Assembly: GCA_000621185.1 (NCBI GenBank)
Contig: KK211222.1
Span: 178,230-242,229, forward strand
DNA length: 64,000 nt
Source of the DNA: Franconibacter pulveris DSM 19144
Lineage (GTDB): Bacteria; Pseudomonadota; Gammaproteobacteria; Enterobacterales; Enterobacteriaceae
Reading direction: 5' to 3'
Shown here piece after piece: positions 26,562-33,760 of the stretch (its first letter is position 1; every line of letters starts with the position of its first letter). Position numbers and translations under genes: made by a program. A model generated the notes under the pieces. It saw only the letters and a list, made by a program, of their open reading frames with translations, was not told the DNA's origin and searched no databases.

Positions 26562-26813
26562 ATGAGTGGAGGCAAAGTCCATAAAGCTGTATTTGATATG
26601 TCCGATGCGTCAGCCGAAAAAGCCATTGAGTTCCAGAAATCGCAATTAGGAAAAAATCTTGGACCTTACGATATTCGCACCCGCAGTTGCCTTACGCATG
26701 TTATGAAAGTCCTTGCGGCGGGCGATGCAGATGTTCCTGATAGTGCGATGCGTTAGTATGGGTTTATTCAAAAGACACTGGGCCTCGGTAAATGTCAGCA
26801 AAGGGGGGATTAA
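26562..26813 (+). pseudogene. Remnant of a toxin C-terminus (papain-like/NlpC-like pattern)
   Basis: The frame reads 64 residues from an ATG, hits TAG at 26754-26756, then continues YGFIQKTLGLGKCQQRGD to TAA at 26811-26813. The segment AIEFQKSQLGKNLGPYDI, then RTRSCLTHVMKVLAAG, fits the Cys-x-Thr-His pattern of permuted papain-like (NlpC/P60-type) toxin domains. The true end overlaps the start of the next gene (TAATG), the usual toxin-immunity junction. No Rhs, PAAR or other delivery domain precedes it, so it is a displaced tip, disabled by at least one stop codon. The catalytic assignment is tentative. Confidence 0.55.
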
Positions 26814-27163
26814 TGCAAGGATTATGCCCAATACATAATGAACCTGAATACACTAACGTATCGAGAAAGGTCAGAGAGATACTGCATGAAAACAAGCCGT
26901 TATCACAGTATTCTTTTTGCCGACTCACAGTGCATAAATGGGAGGACGGGGTTGAGACCGGTGCTCATTATTACTTTCTTGAAAAAGAGGACGTGCTTAC
27001 ATTAGGGCTTCCGTTTGACACGGTTATTCATCTGAACGACAGAGATATAGAGAAGAAATCGTTAAACGACCGCTTTGTCATTCAAAAAATGCGGCCGCTT
27101 TTATCGACCGTTTGCATGCGGTGTATTGCACCGTTAAAAGATTTAAGTTTGTGGGGTGATTAA
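26813..27163 (+). CDS. Probable immunity protein of the displaced toxin tip
   Basis: The protein is 116 aa from the ATG at 26813, which shares an A with the TAA of the toxin remnant and has AGGGGGG just upstream. A start at 26792 is possible but lies inside the remnant. Cysteine positions CPIH near the start and CMRC near the end suggest a possible zinc or disulfide pair. No signal peptide is seen. It appears intact although its toxin is broken, as expected for a retained protective gene. The family is not recognised. Confidence 0.55.
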   Translation: MQGLCPIHNEPEYTNVSRKVREILHENKPLSQYSFCRLTVHKWEDGVETGAHYYFLEKEDVLTLGLPFDTVIHLNDRDIEKKSLNDRFVIQKMRPLLSTVCMRCIAPLKDLSLWGD

Positions 27164-27201
27164 AATAAGCCGTTGAAATGCGCTGCGTTATTATTTTATA
27201 T

Positions 27202-27259
27202 CAGCGCGCTGCTCATGCTGAATATTCTTAAGTACATAAGAATATTCAGCGGCGCGCTG
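27202..27259. repeat. Large interrupted palindrome upstream of a secreted-protein gene
   Basis: The inner arms 27217-27230 and 27237-27250 are perfect 14-bp inverted repeats (GCTGAATATTCTTA and its complement) around a 6-nt loop. Outer arms CAGCGCGC (27202-27209) and GCGCGCTG (27252-27259) extend it with a 7-nt bulge. It ends 19 bp before the next ATG, so it would sequester the leader of that mRNA, or it may be a terminator-like end of the preceding gene. No T-tract is present. Confidence 0.7.
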
Positions 27260-27278
27260 CCCGGGAAAATACAAGGTA

Positions 27279-27788
27279 ATGATAGCAATAAAGAACACTA
27301 CCGCTGTCGTCGCCTGCATGATGGCGTTAGGCTCTGCTAATGCCGTGGCTGACATACGTCCAAATTCATTGTGGGATTTTATTACCACCATGCGTTCATC
27401 CTTAGCGGATATCAATGTCGCCACGCTTAATCGCGCGCCTTTAAAATTTCAGTTGGATTTTCAGAACGAATACATCAACTTTTATCGGGCGGATGATGTC
27501 GCGTTTTCTGCGGCGGGAAAAGTGACCGACATTGTATTACGGCTGAGCAGAGATCCGCAGGAGAAAACGTTGCTGTGGGTATCGCACTGGCAGGGGGCGT
27601 GCCTGACGCTTAACGACATTAAACAGCATTACCCCGTATTGACGATAACCGATACCCCACGCGGCCATTCGGAAAATGAAGTGACCAGCTACACCTCGCC
27701 TGCCGGGGCGTCAGGCGAGGCCGTGACGTTTAGTTTTACCGCCAAAGCGCCTGATTGCCTGAGTGACCTCATTATTAGCCGGGAGTAG
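27279..27788 (+). CDS. Secreted protein of unknown function
   Basis: A 169-aa protein with a signal peptide (MIAIKNTTAVVACMMALGSANAVA). The mature part has two cysteines (WQGACLT and APDCLSD) that may form a disulfide and a conserved-looking core FQNEYINFYRADDV. AAGG sits 4 nt before the ATG. It lies behind the big palindrome in the orphan immunity region. A periplasmic immunity role is possible but unproven. Confidence 0.6.
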   Translation: MIAIKNTTAVVACMMALGSANAVADIRPNSLWDFITTMRSSLADINVATLNRAPLKFQLDFQNEYINFYRADDVAFSAAGKVTDIVLRLSRDPQEKTLLWVSHWQGACLTLNDIKQHYPVLTITDTPRGHSENEVTSYTSPAGASGEAVTFSFTAKAPDCLSDLIISRE

Positions 27789-27905
27789 TAACGGCGGGGT
27801 TTCTTATCTGCTGCATCGCGGGCGATGCAGCAAGCTATTTCGGATTATGCGCAGTCACAAAGAGAATGCCACGCAGTCGGGTCTTAATATCATCGGTATA
27901 GATGA

Positions 27906-28127
27906 GCTATTGTTGCCCTTAATGCATTTTCTGAAGAAAAGATATCCATTACTACTATAAAAAATAAAGGTTACTTTCTGTCGTTTTATGCGAATAGCGA
28001 GGCTAATCAGTTTTTAGGCCTGGTGGTAATCAAGCTACGCAAGCAAACAAGCGATGAAATTCGGTTTTACAGAGACGTTTTAGGTATCAAAAATATACCG
28101 CCAGAGGCGCAAGAAGAGGCTCTGTAA
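27906..28127 (+). pseudogene. Degraded gene fragment
   Basis: An open frame of 73 codons without any ATG reads as a convincing protein end (GYFLSFYANSEANQFLGLVVIK, then RFYRDVLGIKNIPPEAQEEAL) and stops at TAA 28125-28127. A TGA closes it at 27903-27905. Plausible upstream coding sequence sits in a different frame (about 27790-27905), which suggests frameshift decay. The family is not recognised. Confidence 0.4.
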
Positions 28128-28223
28128 ATTGCAAACCGCTTACCGGAGTATGGTTAACGCGCTAAGCGCTTCACCTGCAACCGACAAACCGCAGCAACAC
28201 ATCACAGGCAAGGAGCAAGGCTG

Positions 28224-28652
28224 ATGAGCGTAAAACGAAAACTATTCTGTTTCTGGGGCTGCATGGACGCGCTCGCGCTTGTTGTGTACGTCATTCATAG
28301 CCTGAGGCACGGGCGAGTGCCGTTTGTTACCGATGTTCAGGCTTTTTTTCTGGCGGGTGATGACAGGTTCTTCGGCATTGCGCCAGGCCTGCTGTTTCTG
28401 CTGGATGCCACGCTGCTCCTCTCTTTATTCGTCTCCGCCTGGCTTTTCCTTAACGGCAGCCGCTATGCGCTCCACTTCGCGCTGGGGCAGGAGCTGCTGC
28501 GCTTCATCGCTTTCCGCTCCTCCGTTACGCTTCTTCCGCTGTTCATCGGCGTTACAGGGCTGACTAACCCATGGGTAAACCTGCCGCTGTTTCTGATTGG
28601 CGAGGCGGTAAAAGTCGGCTCGCTTATTCGGGTGAGCAAAAAGGCGCGGTAA
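28224..28652 (+). CDS. Small integral membrane protein of unknown function
   Basis: A 142-aa protein with four predicted membrane segments (about residues 9-26, 50-76, 80-98 and 102-132) and a short basic C-terminus (RVSKKAR). AAGGAG is placed 12 nt before the ATG. No catalytic motif is seen. It has high GC content like the core genome, unlike the orphan region on its left. It stands alone between two gene fragments. Function is not inferable. Confidence 0.65.
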   Translation: MSVKRKLFCFWGCMDALALVVYVIHSLRHGRVPFVTDVQAFFLAGDDRFFGIAPGLLFLLDATLLLSLFVSAWLFLNGSRYALHFALGQELLRFIAFRSSVTLLPLFIGVTGLTNPWVNLPLFLIGEAVKVGSLIRVSKKAR

Positions 28653-28710
28653 GCATTTCGCTCATATCGCCTGCACGCGCCCCCATTTCAGACTCCCTTT
28701 CTTTATCTCC

Positions 28711-28923
28711 CGCTTCGTGACGTTAAACGAGCTCGCGCCGGGACATCGCTACCCTGATTTTCTGCACGAGGTCGCTCCGCTGGCGGCACAAGGTCGTATT
28801 AAATACGCCGAAGAGCGTATCGACGAGTTTGAAAATATCCCGAACGCTTTTGTACAGCTGTCAAAGGCCGCAACCGCGGCCAGCCGATCGTCATAGTGGG
28901 CAGGGCGCTAAGCGCTCTTCATA
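28711..28923 (+). pseudogene. 3' remnant of an NADP-dependent (MDR-family) oxidoreductase
   Basis: Residues RFVTLNELAPGHRYPDFLHEVAPLAAQGRIKYAEERIDEFENIPNAF (two overlapping blocks) follow the C-terminal pattern of CurA/YncB-like enol reductases, where a strand-helix ends in GRIKYxExxxxGLENxPxAF. The next bases continue the family (GRNRGQPIVIVG) only after a one-base frame change near 28864. The 5' part with the nucleotide-binding domain is absent. It lies directly upstream of the SDR gene. Confidence 0.55.
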
Positions 28924-28941
28924 CAAAACGAGGTAAAGCTG

Positions 28942-29685
28942 ATGAACGAACTGAAAGGCAAACGCGCGCTGGTGACAGGCGCATCACGCGGCATTGGCGC
29001 GGCCATCGCGCTGACGCTTGCGCAAAAAGGGGCTGACGTGGTGATTACGTATGAACGTTCAGCCGAAAAGGCGCTTGAGGTAGTGCGCGCAATTGAACAA
29101 ACCGGCCAGCGCGGCTTCGCCATTCAGGCGAACAGCGCGGATGCGCAGGCAGTGCAGCGTTCGGTGGAGGAAGCGGCAGAGCGGCTTGGCGGGCTGGATA
29201 TCCTCGTCAACAATGTCGGGATAGCCCGCGTGGGGTCGCTGGTGGAGATGAGCCTTGAGGATATCGACGCGCACCTTAACATTAATATTCGCTCCGCCGT
29301 GCTGGCGTCCCGGGCGGCGATTCCCCATCTGGGGCAGGGCGGGCGCATTATCACTATTGGCTCCAACGTGGCTAATCGCGTGCCGCAGCCAGGGCTTACG
29401 CTCTATGCGTTGACCAAATCGGCGCTTATCTCCTTTACCAAAGGGCTGGCGCGAGATTTAGGCCCGCAGGCGATTACCGTAAACCTGGTCCAGCCGGGGC
29501 CGGTGGATACCGACTTGAACCCGGCGGACTCCGGCGACTTTGCTGACCAGAATCGTCAGTTTACCGCGCTGGGCAGATACGGCGAGCCGGCGGAGATAGG
29601 CGCGGCGGTCGCGTTTCTGGCAAGCCCTTCGGCGGCATTTATCACCGGCTCAGCGCTGACGGTGGATGGCGGGTTTAACGCCTAA
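28942..29685 (+). CDS. Short-chain dehydrogenase/reductase (SDR)
   Basis: A 247-aa classical SDR with cofactor motif TGASRGIG (about 12-19), NNVGIA (about 90-95), a catalytic Ser in ITIGSNVA, Tyr-x3-Lys in YALTKSAL, and a C-terminal FLASPSAAFITGSALTVDGGF typical of FabG-like enzymes. It should be a soluble NAD(P)H-dependent carbonyl reductase. The substrate cannot be told. FabG itself is encoded elsewhere in enterobacteria, so this is a paralogue. It stands alone, with GAGG before the ATG and the debris of another oxidoreductase upstream. Confidence 0.9.
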   Translation: MNELKGKRALVTGASRGIGAAIALTLAQKGADVVITYERSAEKALEVVRAIEQTGQRGFAIQANSADAQAVQRSVEEAAERLGGLDILVNNVGIARVGSLVEMSLEDIDAHLNINIRSAVLASRAAIPHLGQGGRIITIGSNVANRVPQPGLTLYALTKSALISFTKGLARDLGPQAITVNLVQPGPVDTDLNPADSGDFADQNRQFTALGRYGEPAEIGAAVAFLASPSAAFITGSALTVDGGFNA

Positions 29686-29710
29686 TCGTCCCCCTGCGGC
29701 GGCCGAAAAC

Positions 29711-29740
29711 AAAAAAGGCCGGAATCTTCCGGCCTTGTTA
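29711..29740 (-). terminator. Terminator shared by the SDR and the ProP-like gene
   Basis: AAGGCCGGAA (29715-29724) pairs with TTCCGGCCTT (29727-29736) around a 2-nt centre. The minus-strand transcript ends in a U6 tract and the plus-strand side in UUGUUACUUUC, so it probably works for both convergent genes but better for the minus strand. Confidence 0.8.
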
Positions 29741-29756
29741 CTTTCTGCGCTTAACC

Positions 29757-31235
29757 TCAAACGGTCTGCGGCGTGTTCTGCTGTTGCTTACGCCCATGCT
29801 GGCGGCGAAGCTTGTCGATAAGACGGTGCGCTTCCGCACGCGACGCGACGGCCGGAGAGGAGCCGCTAAGCGGTTTGCGGGCTGTTTCACGCAGCGTCAG
29901 CACGGTGAGAAGGCCAATCACGCCCGCGCCCATCATGTAGTAAGCCGGCATCATCACGTTATGCGTGGTATCCACCAGCCAGGCGGTAACCAACGGCGTG
30001 GTGCCGCCGAACAGTGAAACGGACAGGTTAAAGCCAATCGCCAGCGCGCTGTAGCGGATATCCGTCACGAACAGCGCGGGCAGGGTGGCCGGCATCGTGC
30101 CGCTAAAGCAGGTGTGCAGGAAGCCGAGCATCACCAGGCCTGCAAATACCGCCCACATGTTGCCGGAGCCAATCAGCATAAAGCACGGCACCGCCAGCAC
30201 TATCAGGCCCACTGCGCCCAGGCCTATCACCGGGCGACGGCCGATGCGGTCGGTCCAGTGGCCCCACATCAGCGTCAGCGGCATCATGACGAACATCACC
30301 ACCATCACCAGCAGCAGCCCGGTAAGCTCGCTCAGGCCCAGTACGCCGGTCAGGTAGCTTGGCATATAAGAGGTGAGCATGTAGTTCGAGACGTTGAAGA
30401 TCAGCACCAGGCCAATGCACTTCAGCATCTGTTTTTTGTATTTCACCAGCATCTGCCACATGTTCAGACGCGGCTTGCTGTGCTCAAGCGCTTCCTGCTT
30501 ATCCATGTGTTCTTTAAACGCTGGCGTCTCTTCAAGCTTCAGGCGGATATAAAGCCCGAACAGTCCCAGAGGCGCGGCCAGGAAGAACGGCACGCGCCAG
30601 CCCCAGTCCAGCATGGCTTGCGAGGGGATGGTCGCCATCATCACCGTGACAAGCGTAGCGCCGAGCAGGTAGCCGCCCAGCGTGCCGAACTCAAGGAAGC
30701 TGCCCATAAACCCGCGGCGTTTGTCCGTGGAGTATTCCGCGATAAAGGTCGCCGCGCCGCCATATTCGCCGCCGGTTGAAAAGCCCTGAACCAGACGGGC
30801 GATAAGCAGCAGTACGGGCGCCATAATCCCGATGCTGCTGTAATCCGGAATAAGGCCGATGCAAAAGGTGCCTACCGACATCATTATCATCGTCAGCGCG
30901 AGGATTTTCTGGCGGCCGAAGCGGTCGCCCAGCGGGCCGAAGACCATTCCGCCAATCGGACGCACCAGGAACGCGGCGGCAAAGGTGCCGAAAGAGGCGA
31001 TAAGCTGCGCCGTGGCGCTGGCGTCCGGGAAAAAGACTTTACCGATTATCACGGCCAGATAGCTGTAAACGCCGAAGTCGAACCACTCCATCGCGTTGCC
31101 AAGCGCAGCGGCCCCGACGGCGCGTTTGAGCAGTTTGCTGTCGATAACGGTAATATCGTCTACGGTTAGTTCAGTTGGTTTTACAGAGGTTGCTGGCGTG
31201 GTTGATTGATTAGTCGAGATCGTTCTGGTGCTCAT
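29757..31235 (-). CDS. ProP-like MFS osmolyte/metabolite transporter
   Basis: A 492-aa, 12-TM member of the metabolite:H+ symporter branch of the major facilitator superfamily. Very close matches to ProP motifs are visible: KRAVGAAALGNAMEWFDFGVY (two overlapping parts), GDRFGRQKIL, VQGFSTGGEYGGAATFIAEY, RRGFMGSFLEFG and ETARKPLSG. ProP imports proline, glycine betaine and ectoine with protons in osmotic stress. Here the C-terminal coiled coil that tunes E. coli ProP to osmolality is absent. The tail after the last helix is short, basic and Gln-rich (RRQHGRKQQQ). The substrate may therefore be an osmolyte, with altered osmoregulation. It is monocistronic, with a terminator at its 3' end. Confidence 0.85.
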   Translation of the reverse strand: MSTRTISTNQSTTPATSVKPTELTVDDITVIDSKLLKRAVGAAALGNAMEWFDFGVYSYLAVIIGKVFFPDASATAQLIASFGTFAAAFLVRPIGGMVFGPLGDRFGRQKILALTMIMMSVGTFCIGLIPDYSSIGIMAPVLLLIARLVQGFSTGGEYGGAATFIAEYSTDKRRGFMGSFLEFGTLGGYLLGATLVTVMMATIPSQAMLDWGWRVPFFLAAPLGLFGLYIRLKLEETPAFKEHMDKQEALEHSKPRLNMWQMLVKYKKQMLKCIGLVLIFNVSNYMLTSYMPSYLTGVLGLSELTGLLLVMVVMFVMMPLTLMWGHWTDRIGRRPVIGLGAVGLIVLAVPCFMLIGSGNMWAVFAGLVMLGFLHTCFSGTMPATLPALFVTDIRYSALAIGFNLSVSLFGGTTPLVTAWLVDTTHNVMMPAYYMMGAGVIGLLTVLTLRETARKPLSGSSPAVASRAEAHRLIDKLRRQHGRKQQQNTPQTV

Positions 31236-31836
31236 AAACTCCCCATGAATACGAATGAAGCGATCTTATAGCTTTCGCAGCCGTAACGTTCGTATCAAAA
31301 AGGAAAAGAAAGCTATAAGAGGCTGAAGATTGTGACCGGTCGCACAAAAGGCGCCGGGCAATACCATAAATAAAATGCCATCCCGCTGCAACTTTGTAGC
31401 GTTAAAAACTACCTTGCAGGCGTTTTTGTTCATAAAAAACTATCCTGATGGCAAGGATGGCTGCCAAATATCTTCCTGAAGAACACGCCCCTCACCGAAT
31501 AATTGTCAATTATTTGTCAATAAGCGCCAAAAAAAAGGCAAATCGACTGTTGCACCGGCGGATAACCCTGGCGTTTTTACGGGTGAGTTTTTTTGTACGA
31601 AAGTGTTACCTGCAGCCGTTACCGGCTTCTGAAAGCGCGTTGCCCGACAGGAGATTTGCTGCGGTCGCTTTTCAAAATCGCCGGCGACAGCCGGTTTCAG
31701 GAAATTTTTAACCGCCTCGCTTTTCTGGCACTTTGCCGGGCCGCGCAAAATTAATGCAGCAATTTCAGCCTGATAGTGGAAAGCTCAACAAACGACCTAT
31801 TCGCGCAATAAATAGATTACATGTGTTTAAAAAATC
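31236..31836. other. Non-coding stretch between divergent genes, with an inverted repeat
   Basis: About 600 bp without a credible gene. A weak + frame at 31448-31711 lacks a ribosome-binding site and has unnatural composition. It holds the regulatory region of the ProP-like gene, including TCTTATAGCTTTC (31264-31276) and GAAAGCTATAAGA (31308-31320), an exact 13-bp inverted repeat with a 31-bp spacer that begins 28 bp before the ATG of that gene. The repeat could be an operator or a 5'UTR hairpin. Confidence 0.6.
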
Positions 31837-31856
31837 TACTGGATATTTAAACAGGG
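31837..31856 (+). promoter_or_regulatory. LexA box (SOS operator)
   Basis: TACTGGATATTTAAACAGGG contains CTG-N10-CAG with an AT-rich centre, matching the enterobacterial LexA consensus TACTGTATATATATACAGTA at the essential CTG and CAG and most other positions. It lies about 60-80 bp before the start of an antirepressor-like gene, a usual place for an SOS operator. Confidence 0.75.
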
Positions 31857-31917
31857 ATTGTTTACTATTTCCTCAGTTTAACTGGTAGTAGTGTCAGTGA
31901 AGTGAGTGGTGAAACCT

Positions 31918-32664
31918 ATGGTTATTGCTTTAGAGAATCTCAATCCTCAGGACCGGTCGGCCACCATGAGCAGCCGCGAAATCGCTAAGCTGATGGGGGT
32001 GACCCATGGCGAAGTGAAGCGTATGGTCAAAAGCCTTGAAACGGCGCAGCGCCTGTCGCAGCCCGTTACGGTCAACCTTTACGAGCGCGAAGGGGAGACG
32101 CTGCAAGAGTTTTTGCTGAACAAACGGGACTCGCTGCTGACTGTCGCGCGCATATCGCCAGGCTATACCGCTGAAATGCTGGATCGCTGGCAGGAGCGTG
32201 AAAAGCAGATAATCCTGCCAGACTTCACTAACCCGGCGGCGGCGGCCCGCGCCTGGGCGGAAGAGTACGAAAAACGCAAACAGGCGGAGGAACAGCTTGC
32301 GCTTACCGCCCCAAAGGCGGAGTTTATTGACGCCTACATCCAGGTGGATGAATCGTTAGGCTTCCGTCAGCTCTGCAAAATGCTGAAGGCGAAGGAGCCG
32401 GAGTTCCGCCAGTTCCTGCTCGAGCGCAATATCATGCAGCGCGCCAACGGCGCGTTGATGCCGGCTCAGCATCACGTTCAGGCGGGTTACTTCACGGTGC
32501 ATGGCGGCATGGGCGAAAATCGTCATACTTACTCCCAGGCGCGCTTTACGGCGCGGGGCGTGAAGTGGATTGCCGGCCTGTGGGCGGCGCATCTCTCCTC
32601 ACAACCGGCGGAGCCGCGCGTGCCGGAGCGTAAAGAACTGGCGCAGGGGCCCGGCTGGTTTTAA
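31918..32664 (+). CDS. Antirepressor-like protein (Rha-type start, KilAC-like C-terminus)
   Basis: The protein is 248 aa from the ATG at 31918. GTG codons at 31906 and 31909 are in frame. The N-terminal 60 residues resemble Rha/helix-turn-helix regions (MSSREIAKLMGVTHGEVKRMVKSLE). The C-terminal part (about 135-230) has the KilAC layout of phage antirepressors (QVDESLGFRQLCKMLKAKEPEFRQFLLERNIM, then YSQARFTARGVKWI). Phage antirepressors inactivate CI-type repressors. No phage gene surrounds it, so it is either a prophage relic or a domesticated regulator acting on prophages elsewhere. The LexA box upstream predicts SOS induction. Confidence 0.8.
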   Translation: MVIALENLNPQDRSATMSSREIAKLMGVTHGEVKRMVKSLETAQRLSQPVTVNLYEREGETLQEFLLNKRDSLLTVARISPGYTAEMLDRWQEREKQIILPDFTNPAAAARAWAEEYEKRKQAEEQLALTAPKAEFIDAYIQVDESLGFRQLCKMLKAKEPEFRQFLLERNIMQRANGALMPAQHHVQAGYFTVHGGMGENRHTYSQARFTARGVKWIAGLWAAHLSSQPAEPRVPERKELAQGPGWF

Positions 32665-32701
32665 CAGACCCGCTAACGCCTTTGCGACATCGCAAAAACA
32701 G

Positions 32702-32728
32702 AAAATCCACGCCATGGCGTGGATTTTT
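32702..32728 (+). terminator. Terminator after the antirepressor-like gene (hairpin type W, copy 1)
   Basis: A perfect palindrome, AAAATCCACGCC (32702-32713) followed by its complement, ends in TTTTT. Two sister hairpins with the same stem sequence lie at 33561 and 35368. Confidence 0.85.
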
Positions 32729-32750
32729 CATCTTCTGATGACGGACGGTC

Positions 32751-33548
32751 ATGTTCTCAATAAAAATTGCTTGTCTGAGCTTCCTTTGCATCATTCTGCT
32801 TTCTCTCGCCGCCAGCCTCGCCCAGGCGATGCATCAACGGCAAGCGTCAGAGCAGGGCGGCTGGTGGTCTGCCCGGCGTGATTCGGCAGGACTGGCGCCG
32901 GATGCGCGGCAACATCCCGGGCTTGCCGTGGTGCAGGTCTACGCTGCGCCCACCTGGGGCTGGAAAGGGGCGGTGGCGGTACATCCGTGGATCATTTTTA
33001 AACGCGCCGGCGAAACGGAATATAACCGCTACGAAGTGATCAGCTGGGGGGCGGGCGAGAAAGTGCGTCGTAACCGCAACGCGCCGGATGGCTACTGGTA
33101 TGGCGCAAAACCTCGCCTGCTGGCGGATCACCGGGGGCCGCAGGCGCAAGCGATGATCCCGCAAATAGAAGCGGCCATCGCCTCCTATCCGTGGCCCGAT
33201 AGCTACCGCGCCTGGCCTGGCCCTAACAGCAACACCTTTATTGCCCACATCGGGCGCGAAGTGCCGGCGCTGAAACTGGATATGCCTGCCAATGCGGTGG
33301 GGAAAGATTATCGGGCGTTGCGAAACCCTGTTGGCTTGCCGCCATCGGGGCGCGGCGTGCAGGTTTCGCTGCTCGGCGTGGCCGGTGTGACGCTCGGCGT
33401 GCAGGAGGGCGTTGAACTCAACGTGCTGGGGCTGAATGTGGGCGTCGACTTCACGCCGCTGCGTTTACGCTTGCCATTTATCGGCGGGATTGGCCGCGAC
33501 AACCTGCAAAAGAACAACGCGGCGAACGCCAGCGACGGCTTTCAGTAA
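32751..33548 (+). CDS. DUF3750-family exported protein
   Basis: A 265-aa protein with an N-terminal hydrophobic signal or anchor (IKIACLSFLCIILLSLAASLAQA, about 4-26). The family pattern is visible: GWWSARRDSAGLAPDA, VVQVYAAPTWGWKGAVAVHPWI, the conserved YWYGAKPRLLADHRG, and WPGPNSNTFIAHIGREVP near the middle. DUF3750 proteins are of unknown function, exported or membrane-anchored, and widespread in proteobacteria. The W-P-G-P-N-S-N-T-F segment suggests a papain/LRAT-like core, but I see no proof of catalysis. It sits between two type W hairpins. Confidence 0.85.
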   Translation: MFSIKIACLSFLCIILLSLAASLAQAMHQRQASEQGGWWSARRDSAGLAPDARQHPGLAVVQVYAAPTWGWKGAVAVHPWIIFKRAGETEYNRYEVISWGAGEKVRRNRNAPDGYWYGAKPRLLADHRGPQAQAMIPQIEAAIASYPWPDSYRAWPGPNSNTFIAHIGREVPALKLDMPANAVGKDYRALRNPVGLPPSGRGVQVSLLGVAGVTLGVQEGVELNVLGLNVGVDFTPLRLRLPFIGGIGRDNLQKNNAANASDGFQ

Positions 33549-33560
33549 GCGACTATTAAT

Positions 33561-33590
33561 AAAAATCCACGCATTAGCGTGGATTTTTTT
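33561..33590 (+). terminator. Terminator after the DUF3750 gene (hairpin type W, copy 2)
   Basis: AAAAATCCACGC and GCGTGGATTTTTTT flank an ATTA loop. The stem is the same as at 32702 and 35368. Confidence 0.85.
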
Positions 33591-33760
33591 GCCGTTCTGG
33601 TTCGCGCAAATTTACCCTCGGTTGATAAACGCAGCGTGATGGCTCACTACCTGAGTATTAACATAGCCTGATACACGCAACGTCTGCTCTGAGCGTGCAT
33701 GCAACGCTCCTGAGCCTGGCGCCTGCTTGCAGTCCATCTTGTAAAAATGAGAGCGCTGAA

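Noticed and set aside
27763..27960. Possible 65-aa + gene
   Set aside because: It overlaps the end of the secreted-protein gene, has no ribosome-binding site, and part of it seems to be an out-of-frame piece of the degraded gene ending at 28127.
31448..31711. Possible 87-aa + gene in the ProP-like/antirepressor gap
   Set aside because: No ribosome-binding site, no recognisable domain, and composition like random translation of intergenic DNA.
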